Positions 1 through 9,327 of a stretch of DNA of 64,000 nucleotides are shown piece by piece. Where the stretch lies: the NCBI RefSeq assembly GCF_900156625.1, contig NZ_FTOB01000004.1:248001-312000 (forward strand), written 5' to 3'. The first letter of the stretch is position 1. Every line of letters starts with the position of its first letter. The translations under genes and the position numbers were made by a program. Origin of the DNA: Zobellia uliginosa (lineage in GTDB: Bacteria > Bacteroidota > Bacteroidia > Flavobacteriales > Flavobacteriaceae). The notes under the pieces were generated by a model. It had not been told where the DNA came from. It made no database searches and was given only the letters and a program-made list of their open reading frames with translations.

Positions 1-1
1 C

Positions 2-241
2 TTAAAGGATAATGTGCTGGTAGGAATGGGAAGCATCATTATGGATGATTGTGTGGTAGAGAGCAATAGCATTATAGCTGCGGGAGCGGTGTTGACCAAA
101 GGCACCCATGTGCCGGCCGGAAGCGTCTTTGCCGGTACACCGGCAAAAAAGATAAAAGATATAAGTCCGGAACTCAGTTCGGGCGAGATCGATCGTATTG
201 CAAACAATTACGTCACCTACTCGGCTTGGTTCAAAGAATAG
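2..241 (+). CDS. Hexapeptide-repeat (gamma-carbonic-anhydrase-like) protein, 3' end only
   Basis: The reading frame is open to the left edge of the window, so only the last 79 codons are present. The visible part has the left-handed beta-helix pattern of the YrdA/PaaY branch of the gamma-carbonic anhydrase-like family: LVGMGSII, then SIIAAGAVLTKGTHVPAGSVFAGTPAKK, shown here as its repeating hydrophobic hexads and the G-x-P-A-K exit motif, followed by an alpha-helical tail ending YVTYSAWFKE. Family members are trimeric metalloproteins; many have no demonstrated carbonic anhydrase activity. The metal-binding histidines would lie upstream of the window, so activity cannot be judged here. A GTG at 14 is an internal codon, not the start. 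fabD follows after 70 bp with its own promoter. Confidence 0.85.
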   Translation, partial: LKDNVLVGMGSIIMDDCVVESNSIIAAGAVLTKGTHVPAGSVFAGTPAKKIKDISPELSSGEIDRIANNYVTYSAWFKE

Positions 242-259
242 GACGCTTTAAGGCCGAGG

Positions 260-289
260 TTGGCACTTGAACTTTATTTGCTATTTTTG
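260..289 (+). promoter_or_regulatory. Bacteroidetes-type promoter of fabD
   Basis: TTG at 260-262 and TATTTTTG at 282-289, separated by 19 nt. This fits the Bacteroidetes primary sigma factor consensus (-33 TTG, -7 TAnnTTTG). The fabD ATG lies 22 nt after the -7 box, which leaves a short leader. Confidence 0.65.
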
Positions 290-311
290 CACCCACTAAA
301 AAATAAAAATA

Positions 312-1199
312 ATGAATGCATATATATTTCCCGGACAAGGAGCGCAATTTGTAGGTATGGGGTTAGACCTCTACGAGAACTATCCCTTGGCCCAAGAACT
401 CTTTGAACAGGCCAATGATATCCTTGGTTTTCCTATAACGGATATAATGTTCGAAGGTACGCCTGAAGACTTGAAGCGGACCAAGGTTACGCAACCGGCT
501 ATTTTTTTACATTCGGTTATTTTAAGTAAGGTAATGGGAGACAGTTTTAAGCCGGATATGGTGGCCGGTCACTCTTTAGGGGAATTTTCCGCTTTGGTGG
601 CCAATGGAACCTTAAGTTTTGAAGATGGTTTAAAATTGGTATCGCAACGTGCCTTGGCCATGCAAAAGGCCTGTGAGCTTCAACCCAGTACTATGGCGGC
701 GGTTTTAGGTTTGGAGGATGCCCTTGTAGAGAAAATATGTGAGGAGACACCAGGTATTGTTGTTGCCGCGAACTATAACTGCCCCGGACAATTGGTGATT
801 TCGGGTGAGGTGGAAGCTATTGAAAAAGCGTGCGCGAAAATGAAGGAAGCGGGAGCTAGAAGGGCTTTGGTACTACCCGTAGGTGGCGCCTTTCACTCTC
901 CCTTGATGGAGCCTGCCCGGGAAGAACTGGCAGCGGCCATAGAGAATACGACTTTTGCTAGTCCGAAATGCCCGGTTTATCAGAATGTAACTACCGTTGC
1001 TGTGAGCGATTCCGCGGAAATTCAGAAGAACTTGATTTCACAATTGACCGCTCCCGTAAAATGGACGCAAAGTGTGGAGCAAATGGTGAAGGACGGAGCT
1101 TCCCTGTTTATCGAGGTCGGCCCTGGTAAAGTGCTTCAAGGACTGGTAAGAAAAATTGTTCCGGGAACAGAAAGTCGATCGGCAGATATCCCGAGTTGA
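312..1199 (+). CDS. fabD: Malonyl-CoA:ACP transacylase
   Basis: Transfers malonate from coenzyme A to the acyl carrier protein, which supplies extender units for type II fatty acid synthesis in the cytoplasm. The 295-residue length is normal for FabD. The N-terminal FPGQGAQ motif, the nucleophile elbow GHSLGE (Ser88), Arg113 in SQRALAM and the catalytic His195 in GGAFHSP are all present. The ATG at 312 gives the canonical start and sits just behind a good promoter. The gene appears monocistronic: the next gene starts 151 bp downstream, and a weak imperfect hairpin (1234-1262) lies between. Nothing looks damaged. Confidence 0.97.
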   Translation: MNAYIFPGQGAQFVGMGLDLYENYPLAQELFEQANDILGFPITDIMFEGTPEDLKRTKVTQPAIFLHSVILSKVMGDSFKPDMVAGHSLGEFSALVANGTLSFEDGLKLVSQRALAMQKACELQPSTMAAVLGLEDALVEKICEETPGIVVAANYNCPGQLVISGEVEAIEKACAKMKEAGARRALVLPVGGAFHSPLMEPAREELAAAIENTTFASPKCPVYQNVTTVAVSDSAEIQKNLISQLTAPVKWTQSVEQMVKDGASLFIEVGPGKVLQGLVRKIVPGTESRSADIPS

Positions 1200-1233
1200 T
1201 CTTTATTCCGTATATTATGTAGTTTGTCCGTAA

Positions 1234-1277
1234 AACCTTGATTTAACCCTTAATTTAAGGTTGAGGACGATTTTTTT
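1234..1277 (+). terminator. Possible weak terminator after fabD
   Basis: AACCTT at 1234-1239 and AAGGTT at 1257-1262 end a 13-bp imperfect stem (two mismatches) with a CCC loop. A run of seven T at 1271-1277 follows after about 8 nt. The offset between stem and T-run makes this a weak candidate. Confidence 0.3.
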
Positions 1278-1350
1278 AGTAATATTGACGCCCATTTAGC
1301 CACGACCTACTTTATTTGCTGTGTATTGAATTTGTATTCAAAGGACAGTT

Positions 1351-4300
1351 ATGAAATTGAAAAAGAAAATACTTTGTTCTGTCAATGACCTGAGAACCAT
1401 TGGCAACGCATTTTTATTGTTGGTTCTACTTTGTTCCGGCCAATCGCTGATGGCCCAGACCATTTCCATTACTTCGTCGGATAACCTAGCGGCCGAGACC
1501 GATGGGATTCCTAACGGGGCAAGTTTTACGATATCAAGGAGCCCTAATATCTTTGGGGTTGTCAATGAGGTGAAATACAGTGTGATAGGTAGTACGGCCA
1601 CTGCGGGCGTTGATTATCAGGTCCTATCTGGTAATGTAACTTTAAACTTCTTAAATGCCTCGGAAACCGTTGATGTCAATATCGCTCAAGACGACTTGGT
1701 CGAAGGGACGGAAACTTTGGTGGTTACCCTAACTGATGGTGATGGAGGTACCATTGATCCGAACAACAATTTCGTTACCATCAACATTGGCGATGACGAC
1801 CAAGGGACCTTTACCTTGGAAAGACTGGATGCGAATGCCGCCGAAGTAGAGGCGCCAGGTGCGGCCAATTGGGGGCAATATGTAGTGAAATTGGATAAGG
1901 CCAACGGAACGGGAGCGCCCATTACGGTGCCCTATTCTTTTATTGCTGCAAGTACCGCCACCCGAAATGTCGATTATGCGGTTCGAACGGTGACCAATCT
2001 TACCCAAGGCCAACTTTCTTTTCCGGCCGGGGTAAACCAGGTCAACCTGTTTATCGATGTAATTGACGATACGGATCCCGAACCCAGCGAAACCGCAATC
2101 CTTCGATTGGGTAACCCTAGTAATGCTACCCTGTTTTCAGTCAACCAGCCGGGTAATGCGGGAAGAACGGTTACTATTCTTGATAATGACTGTGTGGCCG
2201 GGGATACCCCGCCTACCATCAATGGAGCGAGGCCGACGACTTTTTGTAATCCGCCCAGTACAAGTGTCAATTTAAATACTTTTGTCGTAGGTGGTGCCGC
2301 AAGTGCCCCTGCGGGTAGTTCACTGAGGTGGAGTACAACGGCCAACCCAACGGCGGTCGGTAATTTGTTGGCCAACGCCGCGGTTACCGCGTCGGGTACC
2401 TATTACGCCGTATATTGGGCGAACGACAATTCATGTTATACCGCCAGTAGTGATCCGGTTAGTATAACTATTAGCACTCCGCCATCTCCGGGTACTACTA
2501 CCGCGACTACGCTGTGTAATAACACCGATGGTGATTTTGGGGATACCGCCGTAAACCTTGGTACTTTGATTACGGGAGAAGCCCCCGGTACTTGGAGCTA
2601 TTCTTCAGGACCTGAGACGGTTCAGCCGGTAGGGGGCAATGACCGTGTCGAGTTTAGTGGTAAAACGGCCGGTACTTATGTGTATACCTATACTACGACG
2701 GGAGCCATAGCTCCTTGTGAAAACGAGTCTACACAGGTAACTATTACCGTTGAAGATTGTAATAAATGTGCGGCCAAGGTAGCTCCCGCTGTAAATGCGA
2801 GCATTCCTACTGATTTTTGTGATGAGATTACCACTTCCTTAACAGACTATATCCAAGGCAACGCCCCAGCAGGTACCGTTTTACGATGGGCAACGAATGC
2901 AGGGAATCCAGTAGATACTCCTGTTCCGCCCAATAGGATAGCCAATCCCTTGCCTGGAACGTATTATGCGTTTTACTATGACACGGCACTGGAATGTGCT
3001 GGGCCGGTACGGGCCATATCCTTGGTGCAAAACCCAACACCGGAAATTACGGATACCGAAGGGGACAGTAGATGTGGGCCGGGCCGGGTCGTTCTCACCG
3101 CTACCGCAACGGAAGATGCTACCATTAATTGGTATGCAAGTGCCACGGGTGGTTCGCGCTTAGGCACGGGGGCAAGTTTTGCTATTAATAATTTGACGCG
3201 TACCGCTTCTTATTTTGTAGAGGCCGAAGCCAATGGTTGTATCTCTGAAAGAACCGAGGTGATAGCTACGGTTAATCCTGCCGTTACCGCAGGTAGCCCA
3301 GAGGACGCATCTTCTTGTAATGACGAAAGATATGGTAGTACTACTTTTGACTTAGACAATACGTTTTCGGTTATCGCCAGTGCGGGTACTTGGGCATGGT
3401 CCGACGGCCCTGTTAATGTGAGTCCAAATGCCGATAATGTAGTAGATTTTCAAGGAGTGCCTAGCGGTACTTATGTATTTACCTATACAACAACAGGGGC
3501 CCAGGCACCTTGTGAAAATGAAACGGCCCAAGTTTCTATCGCCGTCAGCAGTTGTGATACCGACGATGATGGTGATGGATTGTTAGGAGGAGTGGAAGCT
3601 AGCCTAGGAACCGATCCCGACAATCCCGATACCGATGGTGATGGCATAAACGATGGGGACGAAGTCGGTGATGATCCTACCAATCCCTTAGACGAAGATG
3701 GCGACGGTATAATCGATGCCTTGGATTCCAATGATTTGGATTCTGATTTGGACGGGGTTGTGGATCAATTGGATCCCGGAAACGATAATCCATGTATACC
3801 CGATAATTCCAACGGATTATGTGATACCGATGGTGATGGAATTACCGATGGACAAGAAGAAGCCGATGGAACCAATCCCTTAGACGCTTGTGATCCCGAC
3901 ATCAACAACGGAAACTGTGACCCGACACCCATTGATCTTGAAGTGGTGAAAACGGTTGATAAGGCCGAGGCCATTGCGGGCGATGAGGTTATTTTTACCA
4001 TTACGGTAAACAATCTATCCAATAGAATTGCTCGGAACGTTACCATAGGGGAGATGTTGGAAGAAGGATTCGACTATAAAGGTCATAATACCTCCGAAGG
4101 TAGTTACCTCTTGACTACAGGTGAGTGGACCATTCCTGAGATATCCGAAGGGGGTACCGCCACTATGACCCTAACTGTAGAAGTACTTGATGGCGGACCT
4201 TATACCAACCGTGCCGAATTACTACAGTCCTTTCCAGTAGATGATAATCCTGATAACGATACTGCTGAGGTGACTTTGAATATTGATTTGCCCGAAGGCA

Positions 4301-5055
4301 TCGATTTGGTATTGGAAAAATTTGCGAGGATAGTAAAGGAAGATGATACCTTGGGTATTCAACGACCTTACCGAAACTTGAGTAGGGTAAACCCATTGCT
4401 AGGCCAAGAAGTAATCTTTACCATAAGGGTGACGAACGAATCGAATGAAGATGCGGTTTCTCGAATAGTAGTTCGCGATACCGTTTCCTTTGATGAAAAT
4501 AGTGGTTTGGTATATATCAGTAGTACTGCCGATAAAGGCGAGTATATACCTGAAACGGGAATTTGGAGTATACCGGAACTGATAAGGAACGAGGTTGCCG
4601 TTCTTGAAATTAGGGTGGCGCTTCCTATCGCCGGTACTTTTGAGAACACCGCGGAAATAACAAGGTCGTCTCCGGCCGAAAGTGAAGGAAATTACGATAA
4701 CAACAGGGCTACGGCCACAGTAAATGTTTCGGAAAGAGCAACTGCGGAATTGGGCATAGTCTTCAATCAATTTTCGCCCAACAATGACGGAACCAACGAT
4801 GTATTGAAGATCAATAGGGAGTTAGAATCGAGATTGGTAGACCTCGTCTACGATATCAAAATATTTAACAGGTATGGTAAAGTGGTTTTTGAAGGAGATC
4901 AAATGACTAGCGATGTTATTTGGGACGGAACATGGAAAGGGAAAGAAGCGCCCGACGGCACTTATTTCTATGTTTTAAATTTAACCTTAGAGGAAGAAGT
5001 AGAAGGTTTTGAGACCACAACCACTAAAAAAGGCTGGATCCAGCTTATAAGATAA
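1351..5055 (+). CDS. T9SS type-B secreted surface protein (Calx-beta, TSP3, DUF11 modules)
   Basis: A 1234-residue exported protein, likely displayed on or released from the cell surface by the type IX secretion system. After an N-terminal signal peptide (hydrophobic stretch about 20-35, ending SLMAQ) come two Calx-beta-like modules (about 37-150 and 152-278, with repeated VDY, VEGTE and GDDD signatures). Several Ig-like segments with paired cysteines follow (about 280-730). An aspartate-rich thrombospondin type 3 calcium-binding region (about 735-860, DTDGDGI-type repeats) comes next, then two DUF11-like domains (about 862-980 and 982-1125). The end is a gliding-motility/CHU_C type-B sorting domain (about 1137-1234) with FSPNNDGTND, IFNRYGKVVFE and APDGTYFY. 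It is the first gene of an operon with the PorP/SprF protein 8 bp downstream. That pairing is common for type-B cargo and suggests the PorP/SprF protein helps secrete or anchor it. The ligand is unknown. Confidence 0.9.
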   Translation: MKLKKKILCSVNDLRTIGNAFLLLVLLCSGQSLMAQTISITSSDNLAAETDGIPNGASFTISRSPNIFGVVNEVKYSVIGSTATAGVDYQVLSGNVTLNFLNASETVDVNIAQDDLVEGTETLVVTLTDGDGGTIDPNNNFVTINIGDDDQGTFTLERLDANAAEVEAPGAANWGQYVVKLDKANGTGAPITVPYSFIAASTATRNVDYAVRTVTNLTQGQLSFPAGVNQVNLFIDVIDDTDPEPSETAILRLGNPSNATLFSVNQPGNAGRTVTILDNDCVAGDTPPTINGARPTTFCNPPSTSVNLNTFVVGGAASAPAGSSLRWSTTANPTAVGNLLANAAVTASGTYYAVYWANDNSCYTASSDPVSITISTPPSPGTTTATTLCNNTDGDFGDTAVNLGTLITGEAPGTWSYSSGPETVQPVGGNDRVEFSGKTAGTYVYTYTTTGAIAPCENESTQVTITVEDCNKCAAKVAPAVNASIPTDFCDEITTSLTDYIQGNAPAGTVLRWATNAGNPVDTPVPPNRIANPLPGTYYAFYYDTALECAGPVRAISLVQNPTPEITDTEGDSRCGPGRVVLTATATEDATINWYASATGGSRLGTGASFAINNLTRTASYFVEAEANGCISERTEVIATVNPAVTAGSPEDASSCNDERYGSTTFDLDNTFSVIASAGTWAWSDGPVNVSPNADNVVDFQGVPSGTYVFTYTTTGAQAPCENETAQVSIAVSSCDTDDDGDGLLGGVEASLGTDPDNPDTDGDGINDGDEVGDDPTNPLDEDGDGIIDALDSNDLDSDLDGVVDQLDPGNDNPCIPDNSNGLCDTDGDGITDGQEEADGTNPLDACDPDINNGNCDPTPIDLEVVKTVDKAEAIAGDEVIFTITVNNLSNRIARNVTIGEMLEEGFDYKGHNTSEGSYLLTTGEWTIPEISEGGTATMTLTVEVLDGGPYTNRAELLQSFPVDDNPDNDTAEVTLNIDLPEGIDLVLEKFARIVKEDDTLGIQRPYRNLSRVNPLLGQEVIFTIRVTNESNEDAVSRIVVRDTVSFDENSGLVYISSTADKGEYIPETGIWSIPELIRNEVAVLEIRVALPIAGTFENTAEITRSSPAESEGNYDNNRATATVNVSERATAELGIVFNQFSPNNDGTNDVLKINRELESRLVDLVYDIKIFNRYGKVVFEGDQMTSDVIWDGTWKGKEAPDGTYFYVLNLTLEEEVEGFETTTTKKGWIQLIR

Positions 5056-5063
5056 TACGGATA

Positions 5064-6047
5064 ATGCAGAATAGAATACTAAAATCCTTTTACGGTTACA
5101 TCTGCTTTACTATAGGTGTATTGTTTATATCGGCAAACAGCTTTGCTCAAAAAGAACCTCAGTATACGCAGTATATGTATAATATCGGAAGCTTCAACCC
5201 AGCTTATGTGGGGTCGGTGCAGAATCCGGAAATTGCCGCGACCTATCGGGCCCAATGGCTTGATATCGAAGGTTCGCCGCGTACCATTCGTTTGGGTACC
5301 AATATACCCTTTGCCAACGAAAAGAACGGACTCGGTTTTAATATTATAAGCGACCAGTTAGGGCCGTCTACCCAGACCTATGTTGAATTGGCCTATTCGT
5401 ACCAATTTAATGTTTCTGACAATACGAAGCTTTCCTTTGGTATGGATGCCGGTGGCTCTTTTTTGAACGTTGACTTTTCAAAAGGTACCTTTGAAAATCC
5501 GGGCGAGCCTATTTTGGGCCGTGAGACCATTTCCAAGTTCTATCCGACCATTGGTGCAGGGTTCTTTTTATACGAAGACGATATCTGGTACCTAGGGGCG
5601 TCGATACCGAACTTTTTGACCGACGGAATCTACAACGATGAGGTGGCCACGATCATAGAAGACAAACTGCAGTTCAACTTTATTGGGGGCTACGTTTTCG
5701 ATTTTTCGGAAACCCTTAAGTTTAAACCGGCTTTCTTGATCAACTACATCAGTGGGGCACCTGTGAACACAAACCTTAGTGCCAACTTTTTGTTCAACGA
5801 TAGGTTTACCATGGGAGCCTCGTACCGATTGGGGAGCGCCGTGAGCGGACTCGTAGGTTTTCAGATAACCAACGGTAGTTTTATCGGATACTCGTATGAC
5901 TACAATACCAATCCACTTGGGGAGTTCAGTAGCGGTTCGCATGAAGTGATTCTCAAGTTTTATTTGGGTAGGGGAGATGGCTCCGGCGGAAGCGGAAAGA
6001 GCTTGAAAGGAAAACCAAAACAAATCGATACGCCTAGATTTTTCTAA
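5064..6047 (+). CDS. PorP/SprF family type IX secretion outer-membrane protein
   Basis: A 327-residue outer-membrane beta-barrel of the PorP/SprF family. Residues 1-28 form a signal peptide ending NSFAQ. The mature protein begins with the family hallmark QYTQYMYN followed by FNPAYVGS, and the rest is alternating amphipathic strands. In Bacteroidetes, SprF-like proteins are paired with particular T9SS cargo that carries a type-B sorting domain and are needed for its secretion or surface attachment. Here the gene lies 8 bp after such a cargo gene and 9 bp before an OmpA-family gene, so the three are very probably one transcript and one functional unit. It is a paralogue family, so calling it the core gliding gene sprF or porP is not justified. 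Confidence 0.9.
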   Translation: MQNRILKSFYGYICFTIGVLFISANSFAQKEPQYTQYMYNIGSFNPAYVGSVQNPEIAATYRAQWLDIEGSPRTIRLGTNIPFANEKNGLGFNIISDQLGPSTQTYVELAYSYQFNVSDNTKLSFGMDAGGSFLNVDFSKGTFENPGEPILGRETISKFYPTIGAGFFLYEDDIWYLGASIPNFLTDGIYNDEVATIIEDKLQFNFIGGYVFDFSETLKFKPAFLINYISGAPVNTNLSANFLFNDRFTMGASYRLGSAVSGLVGFQITNGSFIGYSYDYNTNPLGEFSSGSHEVILKFYLGRGDGSGGSGKSLKGKPKQIDTPRFF

Positions 6048-6056
6048 TATTAGACT

Positions 6057-7994
6057 ATGAAATTCAGAATCTTCATATTATTATTTAGCTTGTCCATAGG
6101 GTCTTCCTTTGGTCAGGAACTGACATCTAAGGGCGATAGATACTTCTATGGTTATGCCTACGAAGAGGCAATTAAGGAGTATAAGAAGCAAATGCAATCG
6201 GGTAAGTTCATTACCAACCATCAATTGTTGAACCTGGCCGATTCGTATTTTAAGACCGGTGAGTACAACAAGGCTTCAAAAATATACCTTGATATCCATA
6301 AGAACGATACCATTATGTCTGCCCATCGTTTTAATAAGATGTTGCAGAGTTTCGGTAAAATCTCGGAACAAGAAAGGATAAGGGCCTTTTTGAAATCAAA
6401 AAGCAATGAGCTTGCGAGTGAGTTGGTGGAAAACGCCGAGTTCAATTACCTCTTACGGGAAAAAAAGGAAACAGAGGCTGCGGGATTCTTTGTGTTTAAC
6501 CTGAATACCAATAGTGTGTTTTCAGATTTCTCACCAGCCTTTTACAACGATAAACTGTTGTTCAGTAGTGGTAGAAAGAACAAATCGAAACGGGTTTACG
6601 GTCCTTCGGGCGAGTCCTACCTTGATATTTACGAAGCCGATATTGAAAAGGGGGGGAACCTCGATAATGTGAGCTTGTATAAAGGCATTCCCGATTCGCC
6701 GTTCCATAAATCTACACCCTTTTATTCCGAAGCGACAGGTGGTACGTATTACGTGCTTTCAAATGCCGACGGTAAGAACTTGACCTTCGATGAAAAGGGA
6801 AAGAACGCCTTGTCCATAGGTATGGCTTATGAGGGCGGTCTGTTCCGTTTTTTATTGCGCGATTTGAGTACTTCCTTCTACTATCCATTTTACGATGATA
6901 AAAACGAGCGTCTGTACTTTGCCGCTAATTTTGAGGATAGTTATGGGGGCACTGATCTGTATTATGTGGTGACCAACAACGGTCAAGTTATGTCGGAGCC
7001 TATCAATTTAGGGCCAAGGATCAATACGCCAGGTAACGAAATAGCACCCTTTGTGTTTGATAATAGCCTCTTTTTTTCTTCCGATATATTTTACGGTTAT
7101 GGAGGTATGGATGTTTACCGTAGTAATATAGAACCCGGAGATGATTTCAGTATTCCTGTAAACTTAGGGCAAGGTATAAATTCAAAATACGATGAGTTCG
7201 GTTTTATCATTAGGCCGGGCGAGGGACACGAGCTTATGGGGTATTTTTCTTCCAATAGACCGGGAGGAAAAGGCAACGACGACATTTACGGCTTTAAAAT
7301 TGCAGAAAAGCCAGGTCCCAAAACCTTGATTTTTAAAGGCGAAGTAGTAAAACCGCCTTACGAAGAACCTATAGCCGATGTTGAAGTCCGTGTACTCGAT
7401 TACCAAGGAGAGGTCTTAAGTAAGACCGTCTCCGCTAAGAATGGTCATTACAAGGTGGAAATACCCTATACCGATATGGTTTCCTTGGAAGTTGTAAAAA
7501 ACGGTTATTCGACCTTTAAGGAAAGCTACAATCCAAAACAGCTGGCCGAAATACAGAAACAGCCATTGCAAATAGAGTTACTCTCCTTTGACGATATTGT
7601 TAGGGAAAAGGAAGGGAAGAAAGTACTGCATACCAACAACTTTTACTTTGCTTCGGGAAGGAGCGATGTTACCTTGGAGATGGCACCTGAACTTGATAAG
7701 GTGGTAGATGCCATCAAAAGGTTTCCACGTCTAAAGATTGCCATCGAAACTCACACCGATAGTCGGGGAAGTAATAGCACCAATAAGCGACTCTCTCAAA
7801 AGCGATCGGAGAATATAAAGAAGTATTTGTTGAACAAAGGCGTTTCACCGAGCAATATTACCAAAGCGGTAGGATACGGGGAAGAGAAAATCTTGAACAA
7901 TTGTACCAACGGAGTGTATTGTCTAGATTTTCTTCATAAACAAAACTTGAGAACGCTTTTTGTCATAGAAAACTATGAGGAGTTAAGCCAGTAG
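6057..7994 (+). CDS. OmpA-family protein with TPR, PD40 propeller and peptidoglycan-binding domain
   Basis: A 645-residue envelope protein with a signal peptide (residues 1-19, ending SFGQ). TPR-like helices follow (about 20-130, containing YEEAIKEYKKQM). Next come WD40-like PD40 beta-propeller repeats (about 155-420; recurring LLFSSGRKN, FFSSDIFYGYGGMDVY and YFSSNRPGGKGNDDIY). A carboxypeptidase-regulatory-like fold lies at about 425-505. A C-terminal OmpA domain (about 525-640) has ETHTDSRGS and the helix LSQKRSENIKKYL, which contact peptidoglycan. This architecture matches PorE-like T9SS accessory proteins. Its position right behind the cargo and PorP/SprF genes suggests it ties that assembly to the cell wall. 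The gene converges on the Nramp gene with only 29 bp between, and no clear terminator is visible there. Confidence 0.88.
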   Translation: MKFRIFILLFSLSIGSSFGQELTSKGDRYFYGYAYEEAIKEYKKQMQSGKFITNHQLLNLADSYFKTGEYNKASKIYLDIHKNDTIMSAHRFNKMLQSFGKISEQERIRAFLKSKSNELASELVENAEFNYLLREKKETEAAGFFVFNLNTNSVFSDFSPAFYNDKLLFSSGRKNKSKRVYGPSGESYLDIYEADIEKGGNLDNVSLYKGIPDSPFHKSTPFYSEATGGTYYVLSNADGKNLTFDEKGKNALSIGMAYEGGLFRFLLRDLSTSFYYPFYDDKNERLYFAANFEDSYGGTDLYYVVTNNGQVMSEPINLGPRINTPGNEIAPFVFDNSLFFSSDIFYGYGGMDVYRSNIEPGDDFSIPVNLGQGINSKYDEFGFIIRPGEGHELMGYFSSNRPGGKGNDDIYGFKIAEKPGPKTLIFKGEVVKPPYEEPIADVEVRVLDYQGEVLSKTVSAKNGHYKVEIPYTDMVSLEVVKNGYSTFKESYNPKQLAEIQKQPLQIELLSFDDIVREKEGKKVLHTNNFYFASGRSDVTLEMAPELDKVVDAIKRFPRLKIAIETHTDSRGSNSTNKRLSQKRSENIKKYLLNKGVSPSNITKAVGYGEEKILNNCTNGVYCLDFLHKQNLRTLFVIENYEELSQ

Positions 7995-8023
7995 GAAAAA
8001 GGGCCTTACTCCTTCCCTTGCGA

Positions 8024-9274
8024 TTAAAAGACTACGATATAGAAGTAATAGACCGAGAAGAGCGATAAGAACAAGATGCCCGCATAGGTAAGAATCCTCA
8101 GCCCTCTTTTAGGCCGGTTGGCCTGCGGTATTTCATCGCTCATAACGTTTTTTAGGTTCATATAGCCTACAATGGGGGCTACCACGAAAGACACGAATGT
8201 CGCTAGGGAAACCAATTGTCCCATATTGGCACTAAAGGAACTGACCACAATATAGTTTACAAGGGCCAAAACGATTACTCCTACGGCAAAAATACGTTTG
8301 TTTCCCGACAGCTTTAAGCGTGGGAGCCCGAGTTCAAGTATGTCGATACTGACCCTGGCGATGGCATCATGGGCGGTCATACACGTACTGAACATGGTAG
8401 CAAAAGCCGCTACCGCAATCAGAATATAGGCCCATGGACCAATGTGCGCGGTAAACAGCTGTACGATTTGATCGGCAAAGGTAACGGCGTTCCCGCTGAG
8501 TTCGGTTTGAGTGCCGTAAAGCGTCATACATCCGATAGTCAGAAAGAATAGGGCTAGTAGGCAGGTCGTATAATAGCCTACCCTAAATTCTTGTAATGAT
8601 TCGGAAAGGGAAGGCTTTGCTTGGGTCTTCCATTTCTCTACACTCCAAAGGCTGACCCAGCTTGAGGCTTCAACCGTCGTCGGCATCCATCCCATTAGGC
8701 TGATCAGAAAAAGAATGCCCACATTGTCGAATAGGGTCGGTGGGGTGAAATCGGGTATCGGCTCTACGTTGCCCTTAAAAATCACCACTGCCGTTGTTGC
8801 TAACAGGGCAATAAAGAGGAGTGAAACGATAAATTTTAGCGAAACTTCCATAAACCGATATTTGCCAATGATCAACAGTATGCTGATAAAGCAGAATAGG
8901 GCCAAGGCGACCCTATCTATGGAAATATGCGATACCTTTAAAAGGTTAATGAATAGCCCGGCCGTCACCGTATAAAGTGCCGCCAAAATGGTAAAGGTCG
9001 ACACCAAGGTAATAAAACCGTAAAACCACAGATAGGTTTTTCCACGGTTGAGGTAGCCTTCGGTCAAGGTTTTTCCGGTAACATTGGTATAGCGTACGCC
9101 AAATTCAAAAAAAGGGTATTTGAAAACATTGGCGAGCAAAATGGGTATGACCATGACCCAGCCGTATTGGGCACCGGCCTTGGTAGACAGTACCAGATGC
9201 GACGTACCTATCGCCATACTGGCGAAAAGTAGTCCGGGTCCGAGGTTTTTTAGAAGTACTCTTAGTTTTGACAC
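8024..9274 (-). CDS. Nramp-family divalent metal transporter, atypical clade
   Basis: A multi-spanning inner-membrane protein of the SLC11/Nramp family, about 416 residues with some eleven hydrophobic segments. It belongs to the family by its opening GPGLLFA, the KAGAQYGW stretch and the WMPTTVEASSW helix. It departs from classical MntH: the first-helix DPGN metal motif is replaced by AIGTSH, and the sixth-helix MPH is MPT. Substrate is therefore uncertain; Mn, Fe, Mg or another cation is possible. I place the start at the GTG at 9274 (VSKLRVLLKN). An in-frame TTG at 9298 would add eight residues but sits inside an inverted repeat. No ATG is available in frame. The gene lies downstream of the sanA-like gene on the same strand. 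Confidence 0.85.
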   Translation of the reverse strand: MSKLRVLLKNLGPGLLFASMAIGTSHLVLSTKAGAQYGWVMVIPILLANVFKYPFFEFGVRYTNVTGKTLTEGYLNRGKTYLWFYGFITLVSTFTILAALYTVTAGLFINLLKVSHISIDRVALALFCFISILLIIGKYRFMEVSLKFIVSLLFIALLATTAVVIFKGNVEPIPDFTPPTLFDNVGILFLISLMGWMPTTVEASSWVSLWSVEKWKTQAKPSLSESLQEFRVGYYTTCLLALFFLTIGCMTLYGTQTELSGNAVTFADQIVQLFTAHIGPWAYILIAVAAFATMFSTCMTAHDAIARVSIDILELGLPRLKLSGNKRIFAVGVIVLALVNYIVVSSFSANMGQLVSLATFVSFVVAPIVGYMNLKNVMSDEIPQANRPKRGLRILTYAGILFLSLFSVYYFYIVVF

Positions 9275-9287
9275 TTTTGTTAAAAAT

Positions 9288-9308
9288 AAGATGTACAAAA
9301 TACATCTT
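9288..9308. promoter_or_regulatory. Perfect 8-bp inverted repeat upstream of the Nramp gene
   Basis: AAGATGTA at 9288-9295 and TACATCTT at 9301-9308, with spacer CAAAA. It lies 14 nt before the chosen GTG start. It has the size and symmetry of a dimeric repressor site, and a metal regulator would make sense, but no known Fur or MntR box was recognised. On the minus strand a T-rich stretch follows, so it could instead be a weak AT-rich terminator for the upstream gene. Confidence 0.4.
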
Positions 9309-9327
9309 TTTCGCTGAAAATAAGGTG

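Noticed and set aside
1338-5055. Several minus-strand frames of 60-130 codons under the 1234-residue gene
   Set aside because: All are antisense to recognised Calx-beta, TSP3 and DUF11 modules and have no motifs of their own.
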